From contig JABMOJ010000053.1 in the NCBI GenBank assembly GCA_013204195.1, positions 1 through 6,771 of the forward strand: a stretch of DNA of 6,771 nucleotides. Direction: 5' to 3'. The position numbers and the translations under genes are program-made. Shown one piece after another: positions 1 through 5,638 of the stretch. The DNA is from SAR86 cluster bacterium (GTDB lineage Bacteria; Pseudomonadota; Gammaproteobacteria; Pseudomonadales; Azotimanducaceae). The notes under the pieces are model-generated. The model saw nothing but the letters and a program-made list of their open reading frames with translations, searched no databases and was not told where the DNA came from. Each line of letters begins with the position of its first letter. The first letter of the stretch is position 1.

Positions 1-727
1 GGTTAATTTCGACCATATTGCCGTAGCCACTACGAGGACCTGCAAAAACAACCACACCCGCCGCAACGGTCACAACATTCGATCCTTCCGCACCGGCGAA
101 ATCCACGCCATTGTGCCAGGCTCGCTGACCATTAAAAGGATCGTTACGCATACCAAAGCGGGAAGACATCCAGCCCTTGGAGACTGGCCTGCCGGCGAGA
201 AACACGTCATCCTGAGTCTTGCGGTCAACCAGCAGTGTCTCCAAAACGCTCAATTGCTGTTCACGGCTCTCGATATCGTCTGACAGACGATCTAATGCCG
301 TCATGTAATCAGGGGGGCTGAAAGCTGCGCTCTGATCATCCGACTCTGGCCCGCCTACCGCTGGCGGCTGAGAAAAATCAAACTCACCCTCGTCGAGTTT
401 AACGATCGTCGTTAAGCGTTCACCTAACGCATCAAGCCGCACAATTCGTGACTGCAGCTTCGCCAGCCGAACCGCCGATGCCTGGGCGTTTTCCTGCGCA
501 TTACGACGCGCGAGCGAAATCGAATGGTCCTGATCCTTGAGCACCTGTCGCCAGTTGCCAATCATCTCGCCAATCATTGCCGCCTCACCAATCCCCAGGC
601 GATAGGATATATAACCCGCAGCCGCCGGCAAACCGATTAGGCCAGCTAGCGTCACACCCAGGATGAAACTATTCACCGTGAAGGCGCGAGATCTACCTGA
701 TTGATTATCAACAATGATGAATTTCAT
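1..727 (-). CDS. M23 (LytM-type) peptidase, membrane-anchored, 3' end outside window
   Basis: This is a partial gene; the first 242 codons are in the window and the frame stays open to the left edge. Its family contains zinc-dependent peptidoglycan endopeptidases, and also catalytically dead activators of amidases. The product begins MKFIIVDNQSG and has one hydrophobic segment at about residues 17-42 (likely an inner-membrane anchor placing the rest in the periplasm). A predicted helical or coiled-coil region follows at about 60-110, then an acidic, proline-containing linker and a second short helix at 143-170. The start of an M23 domain is at about 186-242, with SRFGMRNDP and WHNGVDF. H205 and D209 match the first two zinc ligands. 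The downstream HxH motif lies outside the window, so activity cannot be judged. An in-frame TAA three codons upstream limits the start to this ATG or later. No clear Shine-Dalgarno is visible. It is divergent from dciA; in related genomes secA lies nearby, but that is not visible here. Confidence 0.88.
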   Translation of the reverse strand, partial: MKFIIVDNQSGRSRAFTVNSFILGVTLAGLIGLPAAAGYISYRLGIGEAAMIGEMIGNWRQVLKDQDHSISLARRNAQENAQASAVRLAKLQSRIVRLDALGERLTTIVKLDEGEFDFSQPPAVGGPESDDQSAAFSPPDYMTALDRLSDDIESREQQLSVLETLLVDRKTQDDVFLAGRPVSKGWMSSRFGMRNDPFNGQRAWHNGVDFAGAEGSNVVTVAAGVVVFAGPRSGYGNMVEIN

Positions 728-769
728 AAAATTGGGTTATTATTCTGTTTCCACGTATTGGGATAGCTA
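728..769. promoter_or_regulatory. Divergent intergenic region between the M23 peptidase gene and dciA
   Basis: These 42 bp separate two divergently transcribed genes, so both promoters should lie here or reach into the coding ends. An AT-rich core contains TATTAT at 738-743 on the plus strand. On the minus strand it reads AATAAT. Both are reasonable -10 hexamers, but neither has a good -35 at 16-18 bp. An alternative for dciA is TTGATT (701-706) followed 18 bp later by CATAAA (725-730). A weak Shine-Dalgarno, GGGA, lies about 6 nt before the dciA ATG. The promoter assignment is inference only. Confidence 0.3.
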
Positions 770-1207
770 ATGGCGTTCAAGCAGCCCCCACAGATTCTTT
801 CTCAAGCCAAAGGCATGCTCAACCGCCTGCTCGCGCAATCCAAAACTCTGCTCGAAATCCAGCTCGTTGTCAGAAAAATTGTGCCCGGCGACATTTTTGT
901 CGCCGCCCTAACGAACGGGGAATTGCATCTGATCACACCGTCTGCCGCACTCGCTACTCGAGTGAAATACAGCCAGCCCATGTTAATCTCTTCCTTGCGA
1001 CAACGCCACAAGCCTTATCTCGTTGATTCTATTAGATTATCTGTTCAACCGAGCTACTTTCCGCCGGAAAAACTGACACGCGCTCCGCTTCCAGCTTCGG
1101 CGAAAAATGCAGAACAGATCGCTGACACCGCTAAATATATCGAAGATACGGCCCTACGAACAGCCTTAATTAGGCTTTCAGAGCACGTAAAGCCTGACCC
1201 AAACTAG
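770..1207 (+). CDS. dciA: DciA-family (DUF721) replicative helicase operator protein
   Basis: The product is 145 residues and probably the DciA protein, which assists loading of the replicative helicase DnaB in the many bacteria that lack the phage-derived DnaC loader. The visible family pattern is a helical N terminus (about 1-35), then a compact core at about 36-95 with a hydrophobic strand, GELHLITPSAALATRVKY, and a following helix LISSLRQR. The GEL(h)L(h)...A(T)(R/E)(h) pattern is typical of DUF721. The C-terminal part (about 110-140) is helical and ends with ALRTALIRLSEHV, a pattern I associate with the gammaproteobacterial proteins. No catalytic motif is expected. The ATG has only a weak GGGA upstream. 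It is oriented against lpxC and away from the M23 gene, the same arrangement I recall around lpxC in Pseudomonas. The family call is fairly firm; the function is inferred from the family. Confidence 0.8.
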   Translation: MAFKQPPQILSQAKGMLNRLLAQSKTLLEIQLVVRKIVPGDIFVAALTNGELHLITPSAALATRVKYSQPMLISSLRQRHKPYLVDSIRLSVQPSYFPPEKLTRAPLPASAKNAEQIADTAKYIEDTALRTALIRLSEHVKPDPN

Positions 1208-1251
1208 TATCCACCTCCCATTGAGGCTAGCCAAAGAACCTTATTGGGCGC
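1208..1251. other. Convergent spacer between dciA and lpxC, no clear terminator
   Basis: This is a 44-bp gap between two converging stop codons. It contains the 8-bp palindrome GGCTAGCC and a 4-bp CCTC/GAGG stem, but no stable GC-rich stem followed by a T run in either direction. I cannot support an intrinsic terminator here. Transcripts may overlap or end by another mechanism. Confidence 0.5.
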
Positions 1252-2163
1252 TCAGGCCATAACCGGTGATGCATAGGCCATCGGTAAATCTGCAGCATCA
1301 TCAAAGGTCACTAACTCCCAGGCATCTGCTTGGCTCAAAAGTGCCTGACGAAGCGCATGATTACCTGTGTGACCGGATTTATGGCCGACAAACTCACCAA
1401 TCACGCTGTGTCCCAACAGGTAAAGATCCCCGATAGCATCCAGAATCTTGTGTCGGACGAACTCATCTTGGTGCCTTAAACCGTCATCATTGAGGACGCG
1501 GTAGTCGTCCACAACGATCGCGTTATCCATACTGCCCCCTTGGGCCAGATTTCGCTCTCGAAGGTGCTCAAATTCGCGCATCAGCCCAAAGGTTCTGGCA
1601 CGACTCACTTCTTTGACAAACGACGTGGTTGAAAAATTAACGCTAGCCTTTTGTTGTTTGATCACCGGGTTGTCATAAACGATAGTGTGGGACACTCTAA
1701 ACCCATCATAAGGTTCGAGGGATGCCGACCAAGCAACGCCGTCGGGATCACTGACTTCGATCCGTCGTTTAATTTTGATAAATTGCTTGAGCGCGGATTG
1801 CTCTTGTATACCGGCAGACTGAATTAAGAAGACAAATGTGGCAGCGCTACCATCCATAATCGGCATTTCTGGCCCACTGACTTCCACATAAGCATTATCC
1901 ACCCCCAAGCCACTAAATGCAGCCATGAGGTGTTCAATTGTTGACACCCGGCAACCGTCCTTCTCGATCGTGGTCGCCAGTGTCGTATCGCCAACGTATT
2001 CTGTTAATGCAGGGATTTCTACCGCGGTTTCGACATCCACCCGAATAAATACAATACCTTTATTAATCGGCGCCGGACGCAGTGTTAAGTAGACCTTCTC
2101 ACCGGTATGTAGACCAACTCCTGTAGCACGGATAACATTTTTGAGCGTTCGCTGGTTTATCAT
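1252..2163 (-). CDS. lpxC: UDP-3-O-acyl-N-acetylglucosamine deacetylase (lipid A synthesis)
   Basis: LpxC is the cytoplasmic zinc enzyme that removes the acetyl group from UDP-3-O-acyl-GlcNAc, the committed step of lipid A synthesis. The product is 303 residues, close to the roughly 305 of E. coli LpxC, and aligns almost end to end by eye. The start MINQRTLK matches E. coli MIKQRTLK, and ATGVGLHTG follows at 13-21. Zinc ligands are visible as H78 in STIEHL and as H238 and D242 in [12 protein letters not shown]; the catalytic H265 is in GHKSGH. PIMDGSA (101-107) and SRARTFG (187-193) are also conserved. The C terminus is [11 protein letters not shown], resembling the nonpolar tail that carries the FtsH degradation signal in E. 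coli but two residues shorter. The start is fixed by homology; the nearest Shine-Dalgarno, AAGGA, is 14 nt upstream. It is the last gene of the dcw cluster on this strand. Confidence 0.98.
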   Translation of the reverse strand: MINQRTLKNVIRATGVGLHTGEKVYLTLRPAPINKGIVFIRVDVETAVEIPALTEYVGDTTLATTIEKDGCRVSTIEHLMAAFSGLGVDNAYVEVSGPEMPIMDGSAATFVFLIQSAGIQEQSALKQFIKIKRRIEVSDPDGVAWSASLEPYDGFRVSHTIVYDNPVIKQQKASVNFSTTSFVKEVSRARTFGLMREFEHLRERNLAQGGSMDNAIVVDDYRVLNDDGLRHQDEFVRHKILDAIGDLYLLGHSVIGEFVGHKSGHTGNHALRQALLSQADAWELVTFDDAADLPMAYASPVMA

Positions 2164-2365
2164 CGTTCGTTTTATTTTCCTTCGTATTTTTCAGGTCGAA
2201 AATACCCGCCCCGAATTCGCCGCGCGCATGGTATCAGACCCGTTCACTGGAACCTAATGGCCAGATAAGAATTTCTTGTACAGCCCAATAAGACCGCGAA
2301 ACTCGCCGATAGTTGCAATTCTTTGTGTTTCACTTCCCTGTTTCGTCAAAATCCTGGCTTCAGCC
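2164..2365 (-). promoter_or_regulatory. ftsZ-lpxC spacer / lpxC leader
   Basis: This 202-bp stretch has no credible gene. It is a plausible site for an lpxC promoter, but I see no convincing -35/-10 pair. TTGACG at about 2346-2351 has no good -10 at the right distance. A short GGCTGAAGCC hairpin (2356-2365) follows the ftsZ stop immediately but has only a 4-bp stem and lacks a proper T tract, so it is not called as a terminator. The region nearest lpxC carries the inverted repeat listed separately. Confidence 0.4.
2184..2205 (-). repeat. Inverted repeat in the lpxC leader, beside the Shine-Dalgarno
   Basis: On the minus strand GTATTTT (2205-2199) is matched by its exact reverse complement AAAATAC (2190-2184) across an 8-nt loop. 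The AT-rich 7-bp stem ends one base before AAGGA (2182-2178), the best Shine-Dalgarno for lpxC. It could be an mRNA hairpin affecting ribosome access or a DNA operator; no function can be assigned from sequence alone. Confidence 0.45.
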
Positions 2366-3526
2366 TCAATCCGCCTGACGACGTAAAAATGCTGGAATAT
2401 CCAGGTAATCCATATCTTTTGTGATGTTATCGGTTTGCCCATGATGGTCATTGTCACGCACCGCCCGACGGGTCACCGTGGGTTGATCGAAAGCGGAATA
2501 ATCCATAGTGCCATCGCCAGCGACCCGCTTACGGGTATTATCAACGACGGTTTTGGGCTTCTCAATTTCGACCACGCCAAGCCCTGTCGCAACTACCGTG
2601 ACTCTAAGCTCATCGCCCATTTCAGGGTCAATAACGGTACCGACAACCACCGTGGCATTCTCAGAGGCAAACTCCTCAATTGTTGCACCGACCTCGGAGA
2701 ATTCACCCAAGGAGATATCTACGCCGGCAGCGATATTCACCAGAATACCCCGAGCGCCGTTCAAATCAACATCTTCCAATAATGGACTACGAATTGCCGC
2801 CTCTGCAGCCTCTCTGGCTCGCCCGCTGCCAGAGGCACTACCAGTGCCCATCATCGCCATCCCCATTTCCGACATCACGGTACGAACATCGGCAAAGTCC
2901 ACGTTGATCATGCCGGGTCGCATGATGAGATCGGCAATCCCCTGGACCGCGCCAAGTAATACATCATCAACGGCAGCAAACGCCTTCAACAGCGGCGTAT
3001 CCTCTCCCATAATAGATAATAGCTTCTGGTTCGGAATGGTGATCAAGGAATCTACATGCTGCGCTAACTCCTTGATGCCTGCCTCCGCAAGCGCCATGCG
3101 CTTTTTACCCTCAAAAACGAAAGGTTTTGTGACCACTGCGACGGTCAGGATATTCATGCTCCTGGCCACTTCCGCGACGACAGGAGCCGCCCCTGTGCCG
3201 GTTCCACCACCCATGCCAGCAGTGATAAAGACCATATCCGCACCTTTCAGTGCTTCAGCAATACGCTCACGATCTTCAAGGGCGGCTTCTTTACCCATAT
3301 TAGGATTAGCGCCAGCACCCAGTCCTTTGGTGATATTTGTGCCCAGCTGCAGCAATGTTTTAGCACCTAAACCATGCAACGCCTGCGCATCGGTATTGGC
3401 GCAAATAAAGTCAACCCCCGTAATGTCTTGTACTATCATGTGTTGGACAGCATTACCGCCACCCCCACCGACGCCAATCACCTTGATTACAGCATTCTGC
3501 GGTGCGCTATCGACTAGTTCAAACAT
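2366..3526 (-). CDS. ftsZ: Cell division GTPase, tubulin homologue
   Basis: FtsZ polymerises with GTP into the ring at midcell that organises septal wall synthesis. The 386 residues match the usual length (E. coli has 383). The Rossmann GTPase domain starts with VIGVGGGGGNAV (about 16-27). The tubulin signature GGGTGTG is at 106-112, with TKPFVFEGKKR near 133-143. The T7 synergy loop NVDFADVRTVM (208-218) carries D210 and D213, the pair that completes GTP hydrolysis in the neighbouring subunit. The C-terminal polymerisation domain runs to about 322, followed by a short variable linker (about 323-372). The conserved tail DYLDIPAFLRRQAD, which binds FtsA and ZipA, closes the protein. The start is fixed by homology and by a strong GGAGG 7 nt upstream. 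It lies 127 bp after ftsA, with a possible promoter of its own in the gap. Confidence 0.99.
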   Translation of the reverse strand: MFELVDSAPQNAVIKVIGVGGGGGNAVQHMIVQDITGVDFICANTDAQALHGLGAKTLLQLGTNITKGLGAGANPNMGKEAALEDRERIAEALKGADMVFITAGMGGGTGTGAAPVVAEVARSMNILTVAVVTKPFVFEGKKRMALAEAGIKELAQHVDSLITIPNQKLLSIMGEDTPLLKAFAAVDDVLLGAVQGIADLIMRPGMINVDFADVRTVMSEMGMAMMGTGSASGSGRAREAAEAAIRSPLLEDVDLNGARGILVNIAAGVDISLGEFSEVGATIEEFASENATVVVGTVIDPEMGDELRVTVVATGLGVVEIEKPKTVVDNTRKRVAGDGTMDYSAFDQPTVTRRAVRDNDHHGQTDNITKDMDYLDIPAFLRRQAD

Positions 3527-3533
3527 ATGGAAC

Positions 3534-3539
3534 CCTCCC
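3534..3539 (-). promoter_or_regulatory. Strong ribosome binding site of ftsZ
   Basis: GGGAGG on the minus strand, with GGAGG ending 7 nt before the ATG, is close to the ideal complement of the 16S 3' end and the strongest site in the window. It fixes the ftsZ start and fits the high expression FtsZ needs compared with FtsQ and FtsA, whose starts have weaker or overlapping sites. Confidence 0.8.
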
Positions 3540-3568
3540 AGGTTTTACGACAAAAATTAGTTAATTCA

Positions 3569-3596
3569 TTTATTGAAATGCGATTCGATATCTCAA
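3569..3596 (-). promoter_or_regulatory. Possible sigma-70 promoter for ftsZ
   Basis: On the minus strand TTGAGA (3596-3591, five of six bases of the -35 consensus) is followed after 16 bp by AATAAA (3574-3569, four of six of the -10). The predicted start would be near 3562, giving a short leader of about 35 nt before ftsZ. Extra ftsZ promoters are usual in gammaproteobacteria. Spacing and -10 are imperfect, so this is a candidate only. Confidence 0.33.
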
Positions 3597-3637
3597 CTGC
3601 ACGGAGGCTATCGATGTTGTACTGGCTGTTCGCTTGT

Positions 3638-3653
3638 TGATCACCCTTGATCA
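3638..3653 (-). repeat. Paired TGATCA palindromes just after the ftsA stop
   Basis: The sequence TGATCACCCTTGATCA holds two copies of the self-complementary hexamer TGATCA separated by 4 nt. It can form a 6-bp stem with a 4-nt loop, or serve as two operator half-sites. It abuts the ftsA stop codon, giving TGA followed by TGA. No T run follows on the minus strand, so it does not look like an intrinsic terminator. Confidence 0.5.
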
Positions 3654-4889
3654 TCAGTAACCGCCTCCGTTAAACCAGTTTTTAATTTTGCTCATGAGCC
3701 CGGAAAATGCTGGGCTCGCTGGTATTGCGCGACTGTTACCTTGCTGTTTAGCCCCATAGAGCAGTAGACCGACTGCCGTTGAGTAGATCGGGTTACGCAC
3801 AATATCGCTCAGACCAGTCACCCCTTGAGGCTTACCAATTCTTACCGGCATATGGAATATCTCTTCTGCCAACTCCACCGCACCTTCCATTTTCGAAGAT
3901 CCGCCAGTCAAAACGATCCCGGCAGCCACCAAACCCTCGAAGCCACTTCGACGCAATTCAGCCTGCACGAGGGTAAATAATTCGTCATATCGAGGCTCAA
4001 CCACTTCGGCCAGCGCTTGTCGGGAAAGGTCTCGGTCGCCTCTTTCGCCTACGCTCGGGACCTTGATCGTTTCGTTCTCGCCCGCCAGACTTGCCAGCGC
4101 ACAGGCATATTTAATTTTGATCTCTTCTGCGTTCTGGGTTGGAGTTCGCAGTGCCATCGCGATGTCATTGGTTACTTGGTCACCAGCAATAGGAATCACC
4201 GCGGTATGACGAATAGCACCTTCGGTGAACACGGCAATGTCAGTTGTGCCGCCACCAATATCGACTAAGCAAACACCTAACTCTTTTTCGTCTTCGGTAA
4301 GCACTGCGTAGCCTGACGCCAACTGCTCAAGAATAATATCTTCCACTTCGAGTCCGCACTTACGAATACACTTTTCAATATTTTGGGCCGCATTGACCGC
4401 GCATGTCACAAGATGAACTTTGGCTTCAAGGCGTACACCCGACATGCCGAGCGGTTCTTTAACGCCTTCCTGCGTATCAATGACATATTCTTGAGGCAAT
4501 ATGTGCAAAATCTTTTGATCAGCGGGTATGGCAACTGCCTGGGCCGCATCAATGACCCGATCGATATCTGGCTGAAAAACCTCTCGATCTCGGATAGCGA
4601 CAATGCCGTGGGAGTTCAGGCTGCGGATATGGCTACCAGCAATGCCCGCGAATACCGAGTGAATTTGGCAGCCAGCCATTAACTCAGCCTCTTCCACGGA
4701 ACGCTGAATCGACTGGACCGTCGATTCAATGTTCACAACAACACCCTTCTTTAAACCCCGAGAGGGGTGGCTGCCTATGCCGATGATCTCGACAGTACCT
4801 TCTGGCGATACTTCACCAACGATACTCACCACCTTCGAAGTACCAATATCTAGTCCAACGATCATTCTATTGCCTATTGAGCCTGTCAT
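3654..4889 (-). CDS. ftsA: Cell division protein FtsA, actin-like membrane tether of FtsZ
   Basis: FtsA is an actin-fold ATP-binding protein that attaches FtsZ filaments to the inner membrane and helps recruit later divisome proteins. The product is 411 residues (E. coli has 420). The actin-family nucleotide motifs are in order: phosphate 1 VGLDIGTSK (11-19), phosphate 2 VDIGGGTTD (209-217) and the adenosine motif GIVLTGGSS (324-332). The FtsA-specific 1C (SHS2) domain falls between them, at roughly 85-165. The C terminus GLMSKIKNWFNGG (397-409) is amphipathic and fits the membrane-targeting helix. The ATG overlaps the ftsQ stop as ATGA, so translation is probably coupled; only a weak AGAG-type site precedes it. 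A second in-frame ATG at codon 9 is possible, but the overlapping start is preferred. It is encoded between ftsQ and ftsZ, the standard order. Confidence 0.98.
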   Translation of the reverse strand: MTGSIGNRMIVGLDIGTSKVVSIVGEVSPEGTVEIIGIGSHPSRGLKKGVVVNIESTVQSIQRSVEEAELMAGCQIHSVFAGIAGSHIRSLNSHGIVAIRDREVFQPDIDRVIDAAQAVAIPADQKILHILPQEYVIDTQEGVKEPLGMSGVRLEAKVHLVTCAVNAAQNIEKCIRKCGLEVEDIILEQLASGYAVLTEDEKELGVCLVDIGGGTTDIAVFTEGAIRHTAVIPIAGDQVTNDIAMALRTPTQNAEEIKIKYACALASLAGENETIKVPSVGERGDRDLSRQALAEVVEPRYDELFTLVQAELRRSGFEGLVAAGIVLTGGSSKMEGAVELAEEIFHMPVRIGKPQGVTGLSDIVRNPIYSTAVGLLLYGAKQQGNSRAIPASPAFSGLMSKIKNWFNGGGY

Positions 4890-5638
4890 AGCCTGAGCTC
4901 TCTTTGAATTTTATAATTTTTAGCAAATGCCAAATCCATCTCTTGCGACTTCCAGCTTACCGCCAAGCCATTCGAATACCGCGCATCAACCAATCGGATA
5001 CTATCCATATATGCCACGAGGCCTCCGTTTTCGACAATCTGCAAATATCGCTGGATTCGTTCCATAATGTCATCTTTGCCTAGCAACACCTGTACACCTG
5101 AATTATTGGTGAATTCCCATCCGCCTCGATCGCCCAATGCCAGTACATCTATGGACTGATTGGACTTTAATAGCGCATTGTTCAGCCGCTGGTATTGCTG
5201 CATAACCAATTTCTCACTGCCTACCGGGCCGTAAAGCTGCGCCAAATCACCGCCGAGTTGAAACCTTGAAGCAAACACTTTGCCATCCAAATTGATGAAA
5301 GCATCATCGTTCCAATAAGCTATAGGCGTTTCTTCAATCACAAGAACCGTCAAACTATCGGGCCAACTTTTACTCACCTCAACGCGATGAACCCAATCCA
5401 CCTGCTCGAGCATGGCTTTAATTTGCAGAATATTTTGCTTTTGATCTGCCAAATTGACCAAGTGTTGATACACATCCTGGCGCTGATCCTCAGTCAAACT
5501 GCCCTCAACCGAGACCAAATTTGCCTGGTAGGACGCCTCACCCGACGACAAAATCACGAACATAATCACGACGAGAAGTCCGGGCAAAACCCAACCCAAA
5601 CGCGCCCCTCCCCACAAATTAAGGACCCTCCTCATCAT
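4886..5638 (-). CDS. ftsQ: Cell division protein FtsQ
   Basis: FtsQ is a bitopic inner-membrane divisome protein whose periplasmic part binds FtsB and FtsL. The product is 250 residues, slightly shorter than E. coli FtsQ (about 276). It has a short basic cytoplasmic tail (MMRR...), a single membrane span at about 15-31, then a POTRA domain at about 40-105. That domain starts with VSVEG and ends with the FtsQ-typical pattern DWVHRVEVSKSWPDSLTVLV and EETPIAYW. The beta domain follows with LDGKVF (118-123). RYSNGLAVSWK (220-230) near the C terminus corresponds to the strand that contacts FtsB in E. coli. The gene starts with tandem ATGATG; GAGGG 7 nt before the first ATG supports that start, which overlaps the murC stop. 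It follows murC directly, with no ddlB in between. Confidence 0.96.
   Translation of the reverse strand: MMRRVLNLWGGARLGWVLPGLLVVIMFVILSSGEASYQANLVSVEGSLTEDQRQDVYQHLVNLADQKQNILQIKAMLEQVDWVHRVEVSKSWPDSLTVLVIEETPIAYWNDDAFINLDGKVFASRFQLGGDLAQLYGPVGSEKLVMQQYQRLNNALLKSNQSIDVLALGDRGGWEFTNNSGVQVLLGKDDIMERIQRYLQIVENGGLVAYMDSIRLVDARYSNGLAVSWKSQEMDLAFAKNYKIQRELRL

Noticed and set aside
2267..2277. AAGAAATTCTT small palindrome in the ftsZ-lpxC spacer
   Set aside because: It is short and AT-rich, and expected by chance in a 200-bp spacer; no partner site or promoter element is in register with it.
2356..2365. GGCTGAAGCC hairpin directly after the ftsZ stop
   Set aside because: The stem is only 4 bp with a 2-nt loop and the following bases are not a T run, so it does not qualify as a terminator.
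2254..2457. A 67-codon minus-strand frame overlapping the ftsZ 3' end and the spacer
   Set aside because: It begins inside ftsZ in another frame and has no recognisable feature; the FtsZ tail in the correct frame is clearly conserved.
2508..3560. A 350-codon open frame on the plus strand, opposite ftsZ
   Set aside because: It covers nearly all of ftsZ, is rich in S, P, T and A with no recognisable motif, and is explained by the codon use of the real gene on the other strand.
4383..4682. A 99-codon plus-strand frame inside ftsA
   Set aside because: It is an antisense shadow of conserved FtsA coding sequence with no independent support.
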